Origin: Cinnamomum chago
Taxonomy: Eukaryota > Streptophyta > Magnoliopsida > Laurales > Lauraceae
Assembly (NCBI GenBank): GCA_038049695.1
Contig: CP142454.1
Location: 76,485,501-76,549,500 of the forward strand
Direction of reading: 5' to 3'
DNA length: 64,000 nt
In this document: positions 49,001 to 59,568 of the stretch, one piece after another
Layout of the letters: each line of letters opens with the position of its first letter
Numbering within the stretch: position 1 is the stretch's first letter
Translations under genes and position numbers: made by a program
Notes under the pieces: generated by a model
Seen by the model: the letters and a program-made list of their open reading frames with translations, nothing else
Told to the model about the DNA's origin: nothing
The model's database searches: none

Positions 49001-52000
49001 TACTGGTCTCGGCCATGTACTGCACTGGTCTCGGCCATGCACTGCACTGCACTGGTCTCGGCCATGCACTGCACTGCACTGGTTTGGGCCATGCACTGCA
49101 CTGCACTGGTTTCGGCCATGTACTGCACTGGTCTAGGCCATACACTGCACTGCACTGGTCTCGGCCATGCACTGCACTGCACTGGTCTCGGCCATGCACT
49201 GCACTGGTCTCGGCCATGCACTGCACTGCACTGGTTTCGGCCATGCACTGCACTGGTCTAGGCCATGCACTGCACTGCACTGGTCTCGGCCATGCACTGC
49301 ACTGCACTGGTCTCGGCCATGCACTGATCTCGGCCATACGCTGGTCTCGGCCATGCACTGATCTCGGCCATGCACTGATCTCGGCCATGCACTGGTCTCG
49401 GCCATGCACTGAGACCAGTTTTCAGGTTTTCTCCATTTCAACCCGTTTTTCCACCAAATCACTTACAATCAGTCCCAAACTTCACCAAATCATCTCCAAA
49501 CATCAAATAACTCTAATGCCCATTAATTTACATCCTTGTGGCCCATTGATCTTCCAAATGGGGGGTGAAACCCCCATCCATCAATGCCAATCCATCCCAT
49601 AAACAAACAACTAAGCTCAGGTAGAATTTCTATGACTAATTAGTGACAATCATGAAATCAAACTACAGAAATCAAAGGAAAGACAACATATATTCTAAGT
49701 TAACAGTAAGATGCACTTGCCTTTTAGCTTGAGAGAGAGATTTGTAGAGAGAAAGAGCAATAGAAGAGAACCCAGCTGAACCAGAGGAAGTGAAGAAGAA
49801 GATAACCCAGCTGCTGTAGCAGTGGCCCCAGCACACAGTAATCTCAGAAATGAGGGAAATGAGGGAGAGGAAGTGAAGAGAAGGTGTAGTGGCTGTAGCA
49901 GCTCTAAGGAGAACTCAGCACAGCAGTAGTCTCCCAGTGAAGAAAAGAGAGAGGAAGAAGAAGAAGTGGCAGCTGCTGTAGCTCCAATGGGTTCCAGCAA
50001 CAGTCACAGCTGCAGAGTCTTGGAGAAATGAAATGGGAAGGGGAGATGGGGTAATAACAACAGCTCTTGGAAAATTCCAGCAGAACAGTAGCAGAGAAGA
50101 AGCAGTTGCAGCACAGCCCAGGGGGAAACAGAGGAAGAGTTCCAGCAGAGGTTCAGCCCAGTAGAGAGGATGAAGAGAAGAAGATGAGGTAGTGGGGTAG
50201 TGGCTGATGCAGAGGAGGAGGAGAGATGAAGGAGAAGGGTTGCAACAGCTGTAAGATGCTCCCAGCACAGTCACAGTAGAATGCTTAGCTCAATACGTTG
50301 GAAGAGGAAGGAGGAGAAGAGAGTTGCAATGGGAGTGAAGACAGTTGGGAGTTTTCTTGGGAAGGGGGCTGGAGGTTTTCTTGGGAAAGGGGTTAGCTTA
50401 GGTTTTAGGGTTTTGGGGATAAGAGAGGTTTTATAGTTTTAAGGGGGGTGACTAATTACCATCTTAGCCCTAGGGTTTTCATGTAGTTAGGGTTAGGGCT
50501 GGGGGTAGTTGGGTCATTAGGCTGGAAGCTTCTAGAGAGGGCACCCTTTGCACTAACCCAACCTTAATTAGTTAATTAAACTCTATTAATGGCCTAACTA
50601 GCACTAATAGCCTAGGTTTAGCACTAACACCCAATTAATTGAAAATTCTACTCAACTAAGCTAATCTAACTAGAAGCTAGGAGAATCTAACTAATCTCTC
50701 TAATAACCCCTAATTAGCACAAATAAAGAGTAATTAACCAAGATTAGCAAAGATTAGTAGAGATTAGTAGGGATTAGTAGTAATTAGCAATAATTAACCA
50801 ATAATTAACATAGATTAGCAATAATTAGCTAAGATTAGTATAATTAACCAATAATTAGCATAAATTAAGATTAATTAGCGTATAAAATAGCATTTAGAGG
50901 GCCCACCAAGGGTGGGACCTCACAAATAGACACCCCAAACCCAGTTAGTTTGGCCAAGGACATCAACGGTGGATCAGTTTTCAGGAAATTCCTCGAGATC
51001 CACAAAGAATCAAAGACTAATTTTTGAACCCATAGCCGTTTTTGGCTTTCCAAAGAGGGCCAACGGTTTGGATCATGATTACGGGCCCCACTAAAGTCCA
51101 GAAATTAAGATCAATGGCTGTCGTTTTTACAAAAATCTCGAGATCCGTGATATATCAACGGCTGAAATTTCACTGATGGGCCGTTTTGGGCCTTCTTAAT
51201 ACTTCTAATGGTTTGGATCATGATTGAGGGTCCCAGTTTTGAAAAAAAAAAAGAAGAAAAAAGCGTGACAACAAAACTGCCACCCAAAAGCACTGTCCAT
51301 GCCATCTCTTCCTGCTTCAGAGATGCTCATTTGTTTCAAGTGGGGACGTTTTCTTTGCTGCGTCAAATAGATGATTTTCCTCTTTATGTGGATTGAAATA
51401 GATATGCTAAAATAATTCCCAAACGCTATAAATGCGTTTTGAATCCTCTTTAAGATAATAAGATGTTGAAAATAGATATGCCAAACAAGCACTAAGTTAG
51501 ATTCTATCATACATTTCTAAATTCATAATTCAAATAAGCAATTTAATACAACTGTATATAGCAAAGGATATATAAATTATAAAAAAAATACTTAAATAAA
51601 GTTTTAAGTTCAAACTAAATAATAGATTACCTTTTATCAAAACAAACATTGTGTTTTTGTTGAGTGTAGAGAAAAGAATACCTCTACTAAAGGGGGTGTC
51701 TACCTAAATAAGAGCGCTTAAGAAGAACTCTCTATATTGACTATGTAATTCGGTGAGATCATGTATTTTTTGGTGTTCCTTTAAGCATAAAAGGGTAGAA
51801 GAGTTGCGTAGAAATGTTATTTGGAGAGAAGAAGAAAAGAAATAAGTCTTATTATGCATTTAAAATTTTTTTGTATAGTAGAAATATGGCCGTAGCGGGC
51901 CCGCAGCAGCCGTAGCGGACCGTAGCTCTACGGGTGTGAGCGGTGCTAAATTCCATTTAGCATAGTGGTCTTCACTGCTACACCCGATATAGCGTAACGG

Positions 52001-55000
52001 CCGCTATTTTGATCCATGCCTGTATGTCCATAATTTGGATTATTATCTAGCGTATAATTGCTAGATTTGTTAGTTTAGTTATTAAATGATTGGCAGTGGT
52101 ATATATTCTAGCATCATTGAAAAGTATGAATCTCATTATTCACTATTTTCACTTCTAGTTATTTTGCTCATCGCCCTTCTTGTGTGTTTCTTCTTTATCG
52201 AGTGAATGTGACTGCCTACAAAACTGGAGCACCTGACTCAAGCTGAACCAAGGAGAAGGAACCTGGAATCCCTCTTCCCCGGGACTTGAACTCTTACATA
52301 AATTTTGAACTTGTATTGAGCTCAAAATTAAATCCATCATTGTTTGGTTCTATGCCCAGGTTTCAATCCCTATGCCACTCTTCCCACTCGTGTGGGCTTC
52401 TCTTCCCACGTATGTAGGCTCTCCTTCCCATGGTGTGCTTTGTACCAACCAAGCAACAAAGCTGACTTGTGAAAAAAGAGTCAGAAAGCAGTACTTTGCA
52501 CAAATTGTTTGTAAGCTAGGGTACCAGGTTTTTCACTTGCTTTCTCATTACATGTGAGAAAGTCACCTTTGCTTTTACTGGTCATCTTGTAATATTATTA
52601 AAGAATGGAAAATGTCAAAGGTTCAACTTTAAAAGGTACCAACTATGTAATTGTGTTGGTTTAGTTTCTTTTCACAATCAAAGCTTAAGAATGAGGCAAC
52701 TGTAATAACCAAGGGCATCCCTTAGTACTGTAGAATCCCACTTTGGTCTGTATAAATTCTGATAAGCACCTCGCCTTTATCATTTATAAGGGCCCTCCAG
52801 TTCCAATGAACCTTGGTTCCCAATGAAAACTATATAGTATAAGAGAACAATATTGCACACAAAAAAACCCCAACAAAAAATGGCGGAAAAGCAACCGAAG
52901 CCAAAAAAGAAAGAGAGCCAAAGCCCCCAAAAAATGGTATAAACCCAAAACGAAGAACAGATTACGAAGGAGCATAAATGATCAAAGAAGATTTAAGAAC
53001 TCCCTCTTTGGCAAGCTGATCCGCTTCTGCATTGCTTGATCGCATATATGAAGGAAAGAAATGTTTAAATCACCCAACAGCTAAACCACCTCTTCTATGA
53101 TATCTGCATTAAGCTATTAACTTTGGTAAGTAGATTCTTTAAATAGGTTCAGTGTGCACATCATATGATGTCCAATACTTTGTTTGTGGACTTTTTCCAT
53201 AGTAGTCAATTCCGTTCCGGTCCCTGTTCCAATTTGACCCTGTAATGGAACGTTTCGCCATTCCGGTTAATTATGGCGTTCACTTCCAGAGAAGACAATT
53301 GAAAAATGAATAAAAAAATAAAAGAATACCTAAAATTGAAAAAATAGTTTAAGGCTAAAATAATACTAAGAATGCATACTTATATCACTTACATTAAACA
53401 GAATGCATACTTATATATATCACTTACATTAAACAACAGGTTACAATTGACCATTTTCTAGGTTTCACTATATACAAATGTACGTATAAAACATGGGCCA
53501 GAATTGGGACTGGAATGGACTGAAATGACCATCATAGACTGGAATTAAGAACCTGGAAACTTTTAGGGGGGTATTTAGTTTCGCCAGAGGCCAATTCCAG
53601 AAAGTTCCGGCAGGAATTGACCGAAATGGAATGGAATTGACAACTATGCTTTTCTTCCTTTAATATCCATTATGTATTTGGATACTTGATCCTTATTTCA
53701 CTTGGGTAACAAAAATCAAAATTTAGTTTTTTTTCTTCCCCTAATTGGTAATGTGACTTTAACCTATAACCTCCACCTTCTACAACCCACTTCCTCAAAA
53801 TTTAGTATATTTCAATGACCTTCTATCCTTCCATCCAAAGGAGAGGAAAGAACCACTTAAATTCGGCAACTTTTCCAATAGTTTTTTCTCTAACAAAAAG
53901 GTTTGTGGTCCATGCAGCTTCAATTGCCATTTGTATATTGCTGTGCTTTTATAAGCGTGTGGGCCTTACACCTCTGGGCTTGCCTTGAGGTGAGGAAACT
54001 CCCCAGGCTCAAGTCTGAAGCATGGCATGTATTTGAGGCTTATGCTTCACTGTATGGGGCATATTTAAAGGCATATGCCCTAGATCAAGAGTTTGTTTCA
54101 TTATGCTCTAGATCTGGGGGCATTCATTTCATTAACACATCTCATTGTTAAGTAAAAGGGCAATTTATATTAAGTGCTTTAAAGTTCCTTTTTAGTTTAA
54201 GATTGTTGTAATTTGGGTTAACATGTCAACCCAACCAAAATCGACTGTTTTCTATGTATATTAATATATTTGAATTTTATGCAATAATCAATCAATCAAT
54301 TAATTAAAAAAGGTGTGTTCATGAGGCTTATGCCCCATTCTTTGTGCCTCATGTTTTGTGCAATTGTAATGCCTTGCCTCATGCCTCAACATTTTAGAAC
54401 ATTGCTATAAAGGAAGAGAAGAAACCAAAGTGACTGAGGAATTGTACAAGTCTTCTTTTACCAGATAATTCAGTGTGTGCAAGACAAGATGATCCTTTTA
54501 TAGTATATATAGTGTATTAGTGTGGATTTTTTTTAAACTTATATTTTAATCTTTGTATTTTATATAATCCACTCCAGATACTGTTTTGATCTCGGGAAAG
54601 AATGTAAATAGAATAAAAATAGTGAAAAGAGTTCCTAATCTTCAGAGAGCTCATAATATAGTACAGAGTTTGAAAGGTGGACATTAAAGAGATCAAGTTT
54701 ATAAAGTTTTGAAAGGTAGACATTAAAGGGTTGAGGCGGTTTGAAGAAATTGCAGTAACATGATTGTATGGATCTTTAAAAATGTGCATTGGATCATATG
54801 GACCTTAGGCATGATTTATAGAAGTTGATTTAAGCAAGATTTTGGTTTCTCATATGAAGGCCATCTTACATGTGTCAAGTGAAGCCCGAATGTTATGAAA
54901 TTGGTTATGAAGAATCAATGAGTCTGCTGCTTTTCAACAAGCCCAAGATTGTACAATTTGAACAAGAAATAGGTTAAGTTATGGCCATTTCTGATTATGT

Positions 55001-56685
55001 AAATCTTAGTGAAAGGATTTAGTAGTAGTTTGGCCATTTTAAGTAATCAATTATTGTCGTTAATGTTGAATGTCTTGGAGATTTAATGGCTGTGACTAGA
55101 AGTTACATTTGGTTTTGTTAGAGATTGGCTTATAAAAAAAACTGTAAAGAAGAGAAGGGGGGGCTCTTGGAAATTATTCTTTTTTTTTTTTTTTTGGAAT
55201 GATGCTCTTGGAAATTATTCATTTTTATAGAAGTCAAATCTTTGAGAAGATATTAGTGATTCCAATAAGATGAAGATAATACCAATTAAGGATTGGCTTA
55301 GGTTTGTATCTTCCATAGCAAGGCCTGGTGTGAGTTGAAGGTGATGAAAGAGATGCTTATTGTTAAAGAAACACTTAAATACTTTAGAGGAAGGATGGCT
55401 TAAACATAAAAATGATGTGAGATTGACAAATCATTTGCCTTTTCAACGAGGACAATTATTCTGTTATGTTGGGCACAATGTATTAAGAAATGTTGGAACT
55501 TGGGATCTGTACTGACATTATGGAGAGACCTTTATTTATCTTTTAATTATTCATGATTTTATTGTGGAATTATAACCCTCCATTTCTATAGATCTAGTTG
55601 TTGTTTCTCTCTTCGTTTTATTCAGTGTCATGCCCTTTTGTAGCAATATATACGGTCTCTTTTGATCATGCTGCATATATATAGAGGAACTACGGATCTG
55701 TGAGCTGCAGGAAGTCTCCCTCGGCACATTGAGCACCTCGAAAACAATGTGGGGGTTGTTTTTCTGCCTTTGCCAGAAGCAATGTTCAGTGTCGTCCATA
55801 GTATAGAAGTCAAAAGTTCTTTTCCTAATAGAGGAATGCAGTCCAGCTGTAGTGGGGCACTTGGGGCCACCTTTAATCACCCACGTGCACACAGGCACAC
55901 GCGCGCGCACACACATATTGGCACTAAGCCAACTAGACACTCACCTTTATTCATCGTTGGATTGAATCTCAAAAAAATTATCGTTGAAAGGTTGTTAAAG
56001 GGTTTGGATAATCTAATGGTCCTATTTTTTTGTGAAACCCTCATCCATGATGAGGCTTTTCCATTCCTCTCCTATTCTCGCTGTTGGCATTTGCTTAGGT
56101 GGGGACCACAATCTGGACTGCTGCTTGGAGAAACTTCCCTTGCGCAAATATTAGATGGTGATCCATTTTGTTTTTGTTTAGGACAGGCATAATACTATAC
56201 CATGTTATTTTAGATGCTGTTTTCCTGCTTTTTCAGCACCCGAATTGCAATATTCATATCTTGTGGAAGAGTGGGAGAAACACTATCCCATCTAAAGCAG
56301 TTCCTATTTTCCATGCCCACTCCATGGTGAAATAGATGACCAGCAGCCATCCTTACCAAATATAATTGAGCCAATTGCAGTTTGGGGCACATCTACATCT
56401 TTAATATACTTCTGTTTTTTGTTTTGTCATACCCTCCTTTGTCTCTAAAGCAAAAATCTCACTGCCAACAATGGTTGAATCACCATGCAGGAACGAATGA
56501 ACAGGTCTCTGATGGTTTGTCAAGACAAGTTTGAAGCAGCCAAACTACAGCAGCTGAAGACAGGAGCCATGACTGACTTGGAGTCTTGTGTGGACCAAGC
56601 AATTCAAGACAGCATTCAGGTGCTGCCTCATATCGTTGATCGACTGAAGGCCTCTCTTTCTCTGAATAGTTTCAGTGAACAGTGA
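40095..56685 (+). CDS. FAM136A-like mitochondrial twin-CX3C protein (three exons)
   Basis: Exons 40095-40223, 40392-40529 and 56491-56685 join in frame (all phase 0, GT..AG) to a 153-residue protein, close to the usual family length (about 140-150). Exon 1 gives a charged N-terminus (MNPIAAAEERIVSERMRRKL). Exon 2 holds two CX3C motifs, CAYDC and CVEHC, of the kind found in intermembrane-space proteins oxidised by the Mia40 pathway. Exon 3 begins ERMNRSLMVCQDKFEAAK and ends ASLSLNSFSEQ. The order and wording match the FAM136A (DUF842) family, present in plants and animals; the animal protein is mitochondrial, but a molecular role is not firmly established. No disabling changes are seen. Intron 1 is 168 bp; intron 2 is about 16 kb and carries a pile of nested repeats, so correct splicing over that distance is needed for function. 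Confidence 0.9.
40876..41165. mobile_element. MITE-like inverted repeat in FAM136A intron 2
   Basis: ggtgaattgaagtaaagtg/aggtgaagc on the left pairs with gcttcacctaactttatttc/tattcacc on the right. The left side begins gtgtttggatg, as many Tourist/hAT-type MITEs do. The outer right end is not well matched. Confidence 0.45.
41731..42541. mobile_element. Word-type Mutator-like element W5 (word gattcg/cgaatc)
   Basis: An 811-bp element in FAM136A intron 2, bounded by a perfect 10-bp identity tggtctggct (41721-41730 and 42541-42550) that contains the expected 9-bp Mutator duplication. Ends catagttatcagaatcc and ccaattttgaaaactat are inverted. Both ends are full of gattcg, cctacgattc and cgattcg words; the A+T-rich middle is non-coding. 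Confidence 0.85.
43287..43693 (-). mobile_element. TRIM (terminal-repeat retrotransposon in miniature)
   Basis: Terminal repeats start at 43287 (tgtaacgccccaccctac) and 43520 (tgtaatgccctaccctac). The full right repeat ends ggcgtcaca at 43693. A perfect 5-bp duplication tcgtg flanks the unit (43282-43286, 43694-43698). On the minus strand tggtatcagaccc at about 43505-43517 is a primer-binding site for initiator Met-tRNA. It has no coding capacity, as expected for TRIMs. The two terminal repeats differ in length and sequence, so it is not recent. Confidence 0.85.
44459..45830 (+). mobile_element. RTE-type LINE, 3' part with reverse transcriptase
   Basis: Two long open frames (44460-44717 and 44743-45798) encode the reverse transcriptase and C-terminal region of a plant RTE-clade element: NYRVIKLMSHTMKLWKRIIE, ENQFGFMPGRSTMEAI, MVFIDLEKAHDRV, GLHQGSALSPYLFALVMDE, the intact catalytic LFADDIVLVDE, and a basic tail with LRWFGHVRRRPTEAPV and GRGRGRPKRS. 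The 3' end is ggcttggtttggtttggttta, the short tandem tail typical of RTE elements, which lack poly-A. One frameshift with adjacent stops near 44717-44743 separates the frames, and the N-terminal endonuclease is missing (5' truncation). It is the younger relative of the fragment at 17484-18065. Confidence 0.9.
46901..50924 (-). mobile_element. Solo LTR, Ty3/gypsy type, 4.0 kb
   Basis: On the plus strand it begins tgtaacgccccaattccgg and ends gggacctcaca, flanked by a perfect 5-bp duplication aatag (46896-46900, 50925-50929). The tgtaacgcccc end is what many gypsy LTRs show at their 3' terminus (ggggcgttaca on the other strand), so it lies on the minus strand. It has no protein-coding domains. 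Purine-rich and simple tracts (49730-50350) and short ttagca/attag repeats (50640-50880) account for several spurious open frames. It interrupts W7 within FAM136A intron 2. Confidence 0.85.
48884..49413. repeat. Minisatellite (ctcggccatgcactg) inside the 4.0-kb solo LTR
   Basis: About 530 bp of tandem units built from actggtctcggccatgc plus one to three extra actgc steps. Six-frame translations give repetitive peptides on both strands. It is an array and not a gene. Confidence 0.95.
52019..53197. other. Intron spacer with a LINE tail
   Basis: Within FAM136A intron 2. Apart from the LINE fragment at 52785-53110 no feature was recognised. Confidence 0.45.
52785..53110 (-). mobile_element. L1-type LINE 3' fragment (RNase H C-terminus)
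   Basis: The minus strand encodes SSNAEADQLAKEGVLKSS followed by a stop (52962-52964). This is the conserved end of the RNase H domain of plant L1 LINEs, with the catalytic-loop N-A-E/D-x-x-A pattern. The rest is 3' non-coding sequence. 5'-truncated and inactive. Confidence 0.7.
53198..53648. mobile_element. Word-type Mutator-like MITE W8 (word ggaat/attcc)
   Basis: A 451-bp element with inverted ends catagtagtcaattcc and ggaattgacaactatg (15 of 16 matching). Words ttccgg/ggaatg/gaattg recur at 53208-53290 and 53495-53640. Flanks are pyrimidine-rich on both sides (ctttttc, cttttcttc) and only loosely match. Non-coding. Confidence 0.75.
53960..54412. mobile_element. Word-type repeat W9 (word gaggc/gcctc), candidate
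   Basis: Clusters of gaggcttatgc, ggcatatgcc, gcctcatgcc and ttgaggtgagg occur at 53965-54085 and 54315-54395 with an A+T-rich middle. The right edge (cctcaacattttagaacattg) looks like a terminus; a matching left terminus is poor. The open frame over 53903-54151 is a by-product. Confidence 0.4.
54413..56490. other. Remaining 3' part of FAM136A intron 2
   Basis: A+T-rich; includes a T run at 55171-55195 and a short cacgcgcgcacacac tract near 55890-55915. No coding homology was seen. The intron ends atgcag at 56490. Confidence 0.5.
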
Positions 56686-58678
56686 TAGCGTTTCTTGTCG
56701 GAGATTTAAATCTTCAACATTTGAAGAGATGAACGGAGCTAGTCAAGGAATATCATACTTCCTTTTTCAATGAAGAAGGCTTAGGATACATACAGGTTTC
56801 AATTCTATTAAAAGATTTTGTTTATTGGCCAAATTTTTTTATGCCCATGAGCTCTTCAGGTTTTAAACTTGATTTGATAGGCCTTATTACTAATGCTAGA
56901 AACAGCTCGTGTTTTTGCTGTTGCATCTTCTAAAACATCATCTAAAAACTGTATGTTCTTCTGAGGTGTTACTCAAACACTGTTCTCTAATTATTTGAGC
57001 TGGATTGAGTATCGGATCGGATGACATTACATTCATCCTGGAGGAATTCTGAACTTCTGAAACATTAATGCATTCTTATCAACATTCAGCTGTTGTATAA
57101 TTAGCTTAGAATATTCAATTTGTTCTCCTGAGTTCCATGGTTCAACTTGGTGTCACCAGAGAGTTTCTCTATAATCCTGGCCAAGTACTTTGGTCGGAGA
57201 TCACAAATCCAAATAAGTTACAGCCGTTGGAACAATTTTTTTTTTTCAAAAGATGCATCTAACCGTTGGCGAAATATTCACCTACAGGAACGTCCATCTG
57301 GAGGTCTATCAAGCAAGGGGCATGTAAAGAAGCTGGCCCTCACTACTTAAAAGCACTTGCCAACAATGTCACTGGTCCGGTATGTGGGAACATCTGCAGG
57401 AAATAGAGCTGCTAACTCTTGATATATGGGCTCTATTTTCCATTCACGGAATTCCCATAATATAGATCCCAGTTATTCTGTTTGGTTGAATGTGGACAGT
57501 TGTTGCTATACTCTGGGGGTCATCGTAGAAAGGCGGCCCCTTTTTTTCAAATTCTCAGAATTAGCAGCAGATATCACTACATATTAGAAGATCATCTGTA
57601 AGATCCACACATAAGGGTTCATCATACAGCGAAAACATTGGTTCTCACTTAAAAAAGGTGTTGGAAATATAGGCTGACAGATAACAAGGTGTGCCATTTG
57701 TATCAGCCAGTATTGGGGTTGTAATGGTAATGGTGTCTTTCCCAGCTGCCAGGGAGGGTCAAACAGGTATACTTTTAGGCAGTCACCAAGGTGCCAGTCT
57801 CTTGCAAAAAAAAGAAAAAAAAAGGGTGCTAGTTACAGGCCTTATTCTAGTGGCATTTGGCATGCTGATTGTCCGCTGACTATACAAAAGGGTGCGAGTC
57901 ATTATAATCCCTTGCTTGACATGTGATCAATATAATGATGGCCCTAGACTCCAGTGTTTGTTCTTTCTTTTAATACCCTAGCTAAGGGGGTGGGGACCCA
58001 TCGAACCCACACCAGTGGTAGAGCCCTCGGGTGAGGGAAGTTAAGTCTCAAACCCTGGGTAGCCAGGCGAGAACTTCCACGCCTTACCACTAGGATAAGT
58101 CTCCTTACCACTATTTCAAGCAGGTTGTATTATTAAGCTGGGCCATGTTCATTGACTTGTTCAGTCTGTCATCCGGTCCAGCCATTTATGCCTGGTCCAC
58201 ACCTTTCTTCTCTTCAGCACTTGGATGGCTGCCCTCGTCTGGGCAGTGGGTAGTACCCATAAAACTTATTGAATAGGATAAGTTGTTTCAATAGATGACT
58301 TAGCTCCGAGAAAAAAAAATAAATGGAATGAATGCCATGCCCGAGCCATTTTCATGAACAGTTAAGACTCTGCGCAAAAGGAGCCTAGACTGGAGGACTT
58401 GCTGGAAGCAATGACAACCATGTTGTTTGAAAGGTCTCCATGAATGACTCATGCAGAAAAATGGTAATCATTTGATTGCGGAAGGTAAATTTTTAAGAGC
58501 CTAAGTTGTCCAAATTTTAACCTGTTGAAAATCTCAAACTCAAATCCAACCTGAAAGTAGAAAGTGTAAGGGATATAGGGATGGCCTACTAGTAACGGCT
58601 TCCGCTCCCATCCCTCCCATGAGGCTATACCCCTCTCCAACTTGGCCGCTCAAAAAAAAAAAAAAAAAAAACAGAGAG
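56686..58678. other. 3' flank of the FAM136A-like gene
   Basis: The 3' untranslated region starts here. The stretch 57120-57360 and the rest show no coding signature. A SINE-like piece is at 57980-58105, and an A run at 58651-58670. Confidence 0.45.
57980..58105 (-). mobile_element. tRNA-like SINE (candidate)
   Basis: On the minus strand, cctagtggtaaggcgtgg resembles an A-box segment and cagggtttgagac a B box, and a second B-like gtgggttcgatgggtcc follows. The spacing suits a tRNA-derived SINE. No tail or target duplication was identified. Confidence 0.4.
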
Positions 58679-59568
58679 ACTTTTGTATAAACCCCCCTAA
58701 GGTTTGTAGGATTTGAAAATAGCCCCTAAGATTTTAGTATTTACAAATAAGCCCCTGTATTTTCATTTTAATACCTTTCGCGCCCCTAAAATCAATAGTC
58801 TTCCAACCACCTAGGTTTTTATAGTGAAATGACACTTTTGTTCATCTCTTTTTTCCTTATATGCATAATTTTATAAGCTTGAAATAATTTATTTTATAAA
58901 GCATATAACATTAACAATTGTACTTAGTGGGAGATAATAACCCTATATGAATTTCTTTATTTTTATAAATACGGAGCTCATTTCATTAAATCCACATTGA
59001 TCATGACGACAATAACACACGTACTTAAAACTAGTTATGATTTTCCAATCCATACATGATCCACCTAATTTGGATTGATAAAAGTTTCAAAATACATAAT
59101 TATGCTTCATGTGTAGGACTGTAAAAGAATTATTGAGCGAATAAAAAAAGAAAAATTAAATTTTAGAATTTGGGCGTGGGGGTGGGGGGTGGTGGTTTGG
59201 GTTTGGTTATATGTAAAAGAAATATTAAGGGGGAGGGAGGGAAGACCCCAGGCTCTTGTACCTGAGTCCACCCCCGGTTATGTGCATGAGAGGATTATTA
59301 TTGAGAGAAACCATTAGGACTTTGAGATAAAATAATGGTAATTTTGTATACTCAAATAACAGTATACTCATTTTTGTTTAATGGATGTAAGGGCAAAATT
59401 GTCATTTATATAAAAATCTCACGTGGATGCCCATTCTTGTTAGGAATATTGATTTTGAGGACACAAAAAGGCATTAGAAAGAGAAGGCCGGGGCCTATTT
59501 ACAAATACTACAACCTCAGTGGCCTATTTACAAATCCTACAAACCTTAGGGGCGTCTATACAAAAAGC
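58679..59568. mobile_element. 0.9-kb element with ~110-bp terminal inverted repeats
   Basis: The left arm (cttttgtataaac-ccctaaggtttgtaggatttg, then aaatagcccctaagattt-tagtatttacaaata) is inverted at 59465-59568. Inside each arm the phrase aaatag-cccct / gtttgtag is itself repeated. Non-coding and probably a Mutator-like MITE; flanks cagagag and aaagag are similar but not a clear duplication. Confidence 0.65.

Larger units (their letters stand above)
46345..52018. mobile_element. Word-type Mutator-like element W7 (word gtagcgg/ccgctac) hosting a solo LTR
   Basis: Ends aaggatcaaaatagtgg and ccgctattttgatccatg are inverted. The 9-bp flanks cctgcaaac and cctgtatgt agree at 5 of 9. gtagcgg/ccgctac words fill 46355-46455 and 51890-52005. 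The interior 46457-46670 is clearly related to W1 (shared aaaatccaga, ggaaaatg, tcatgtattcatgtt, and the g-tagcggt-ccct segment). Without the LTR the element would be about 1.6 kb. Confidence 0.75.

Noticed and set aside
48855-49409. Long open frames on both strands (up to 230 codons) over 48855-49602
   Set aside because: They are translations of a tandem repeat array; the repetitive peptides appear in several frames and strands at once.
48884-49413. CRISPR-like array of regular repeats
   Set aside because: Units are contiguous with no unique spacers, and this is a plant nuclear context inside an LTR; it is a minisatellite.
49695-50274. Minus-strand frames rich in Ser/Leu
   Set aside because: They arise from purine-rich simple sequence within the 4.0-kb LTR.
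53903-54151. 82-codon plus-strand frame with a hydrophobic start
   Set aside because: It lies over the gaggc-word repeat W9 and has no recognised homology.
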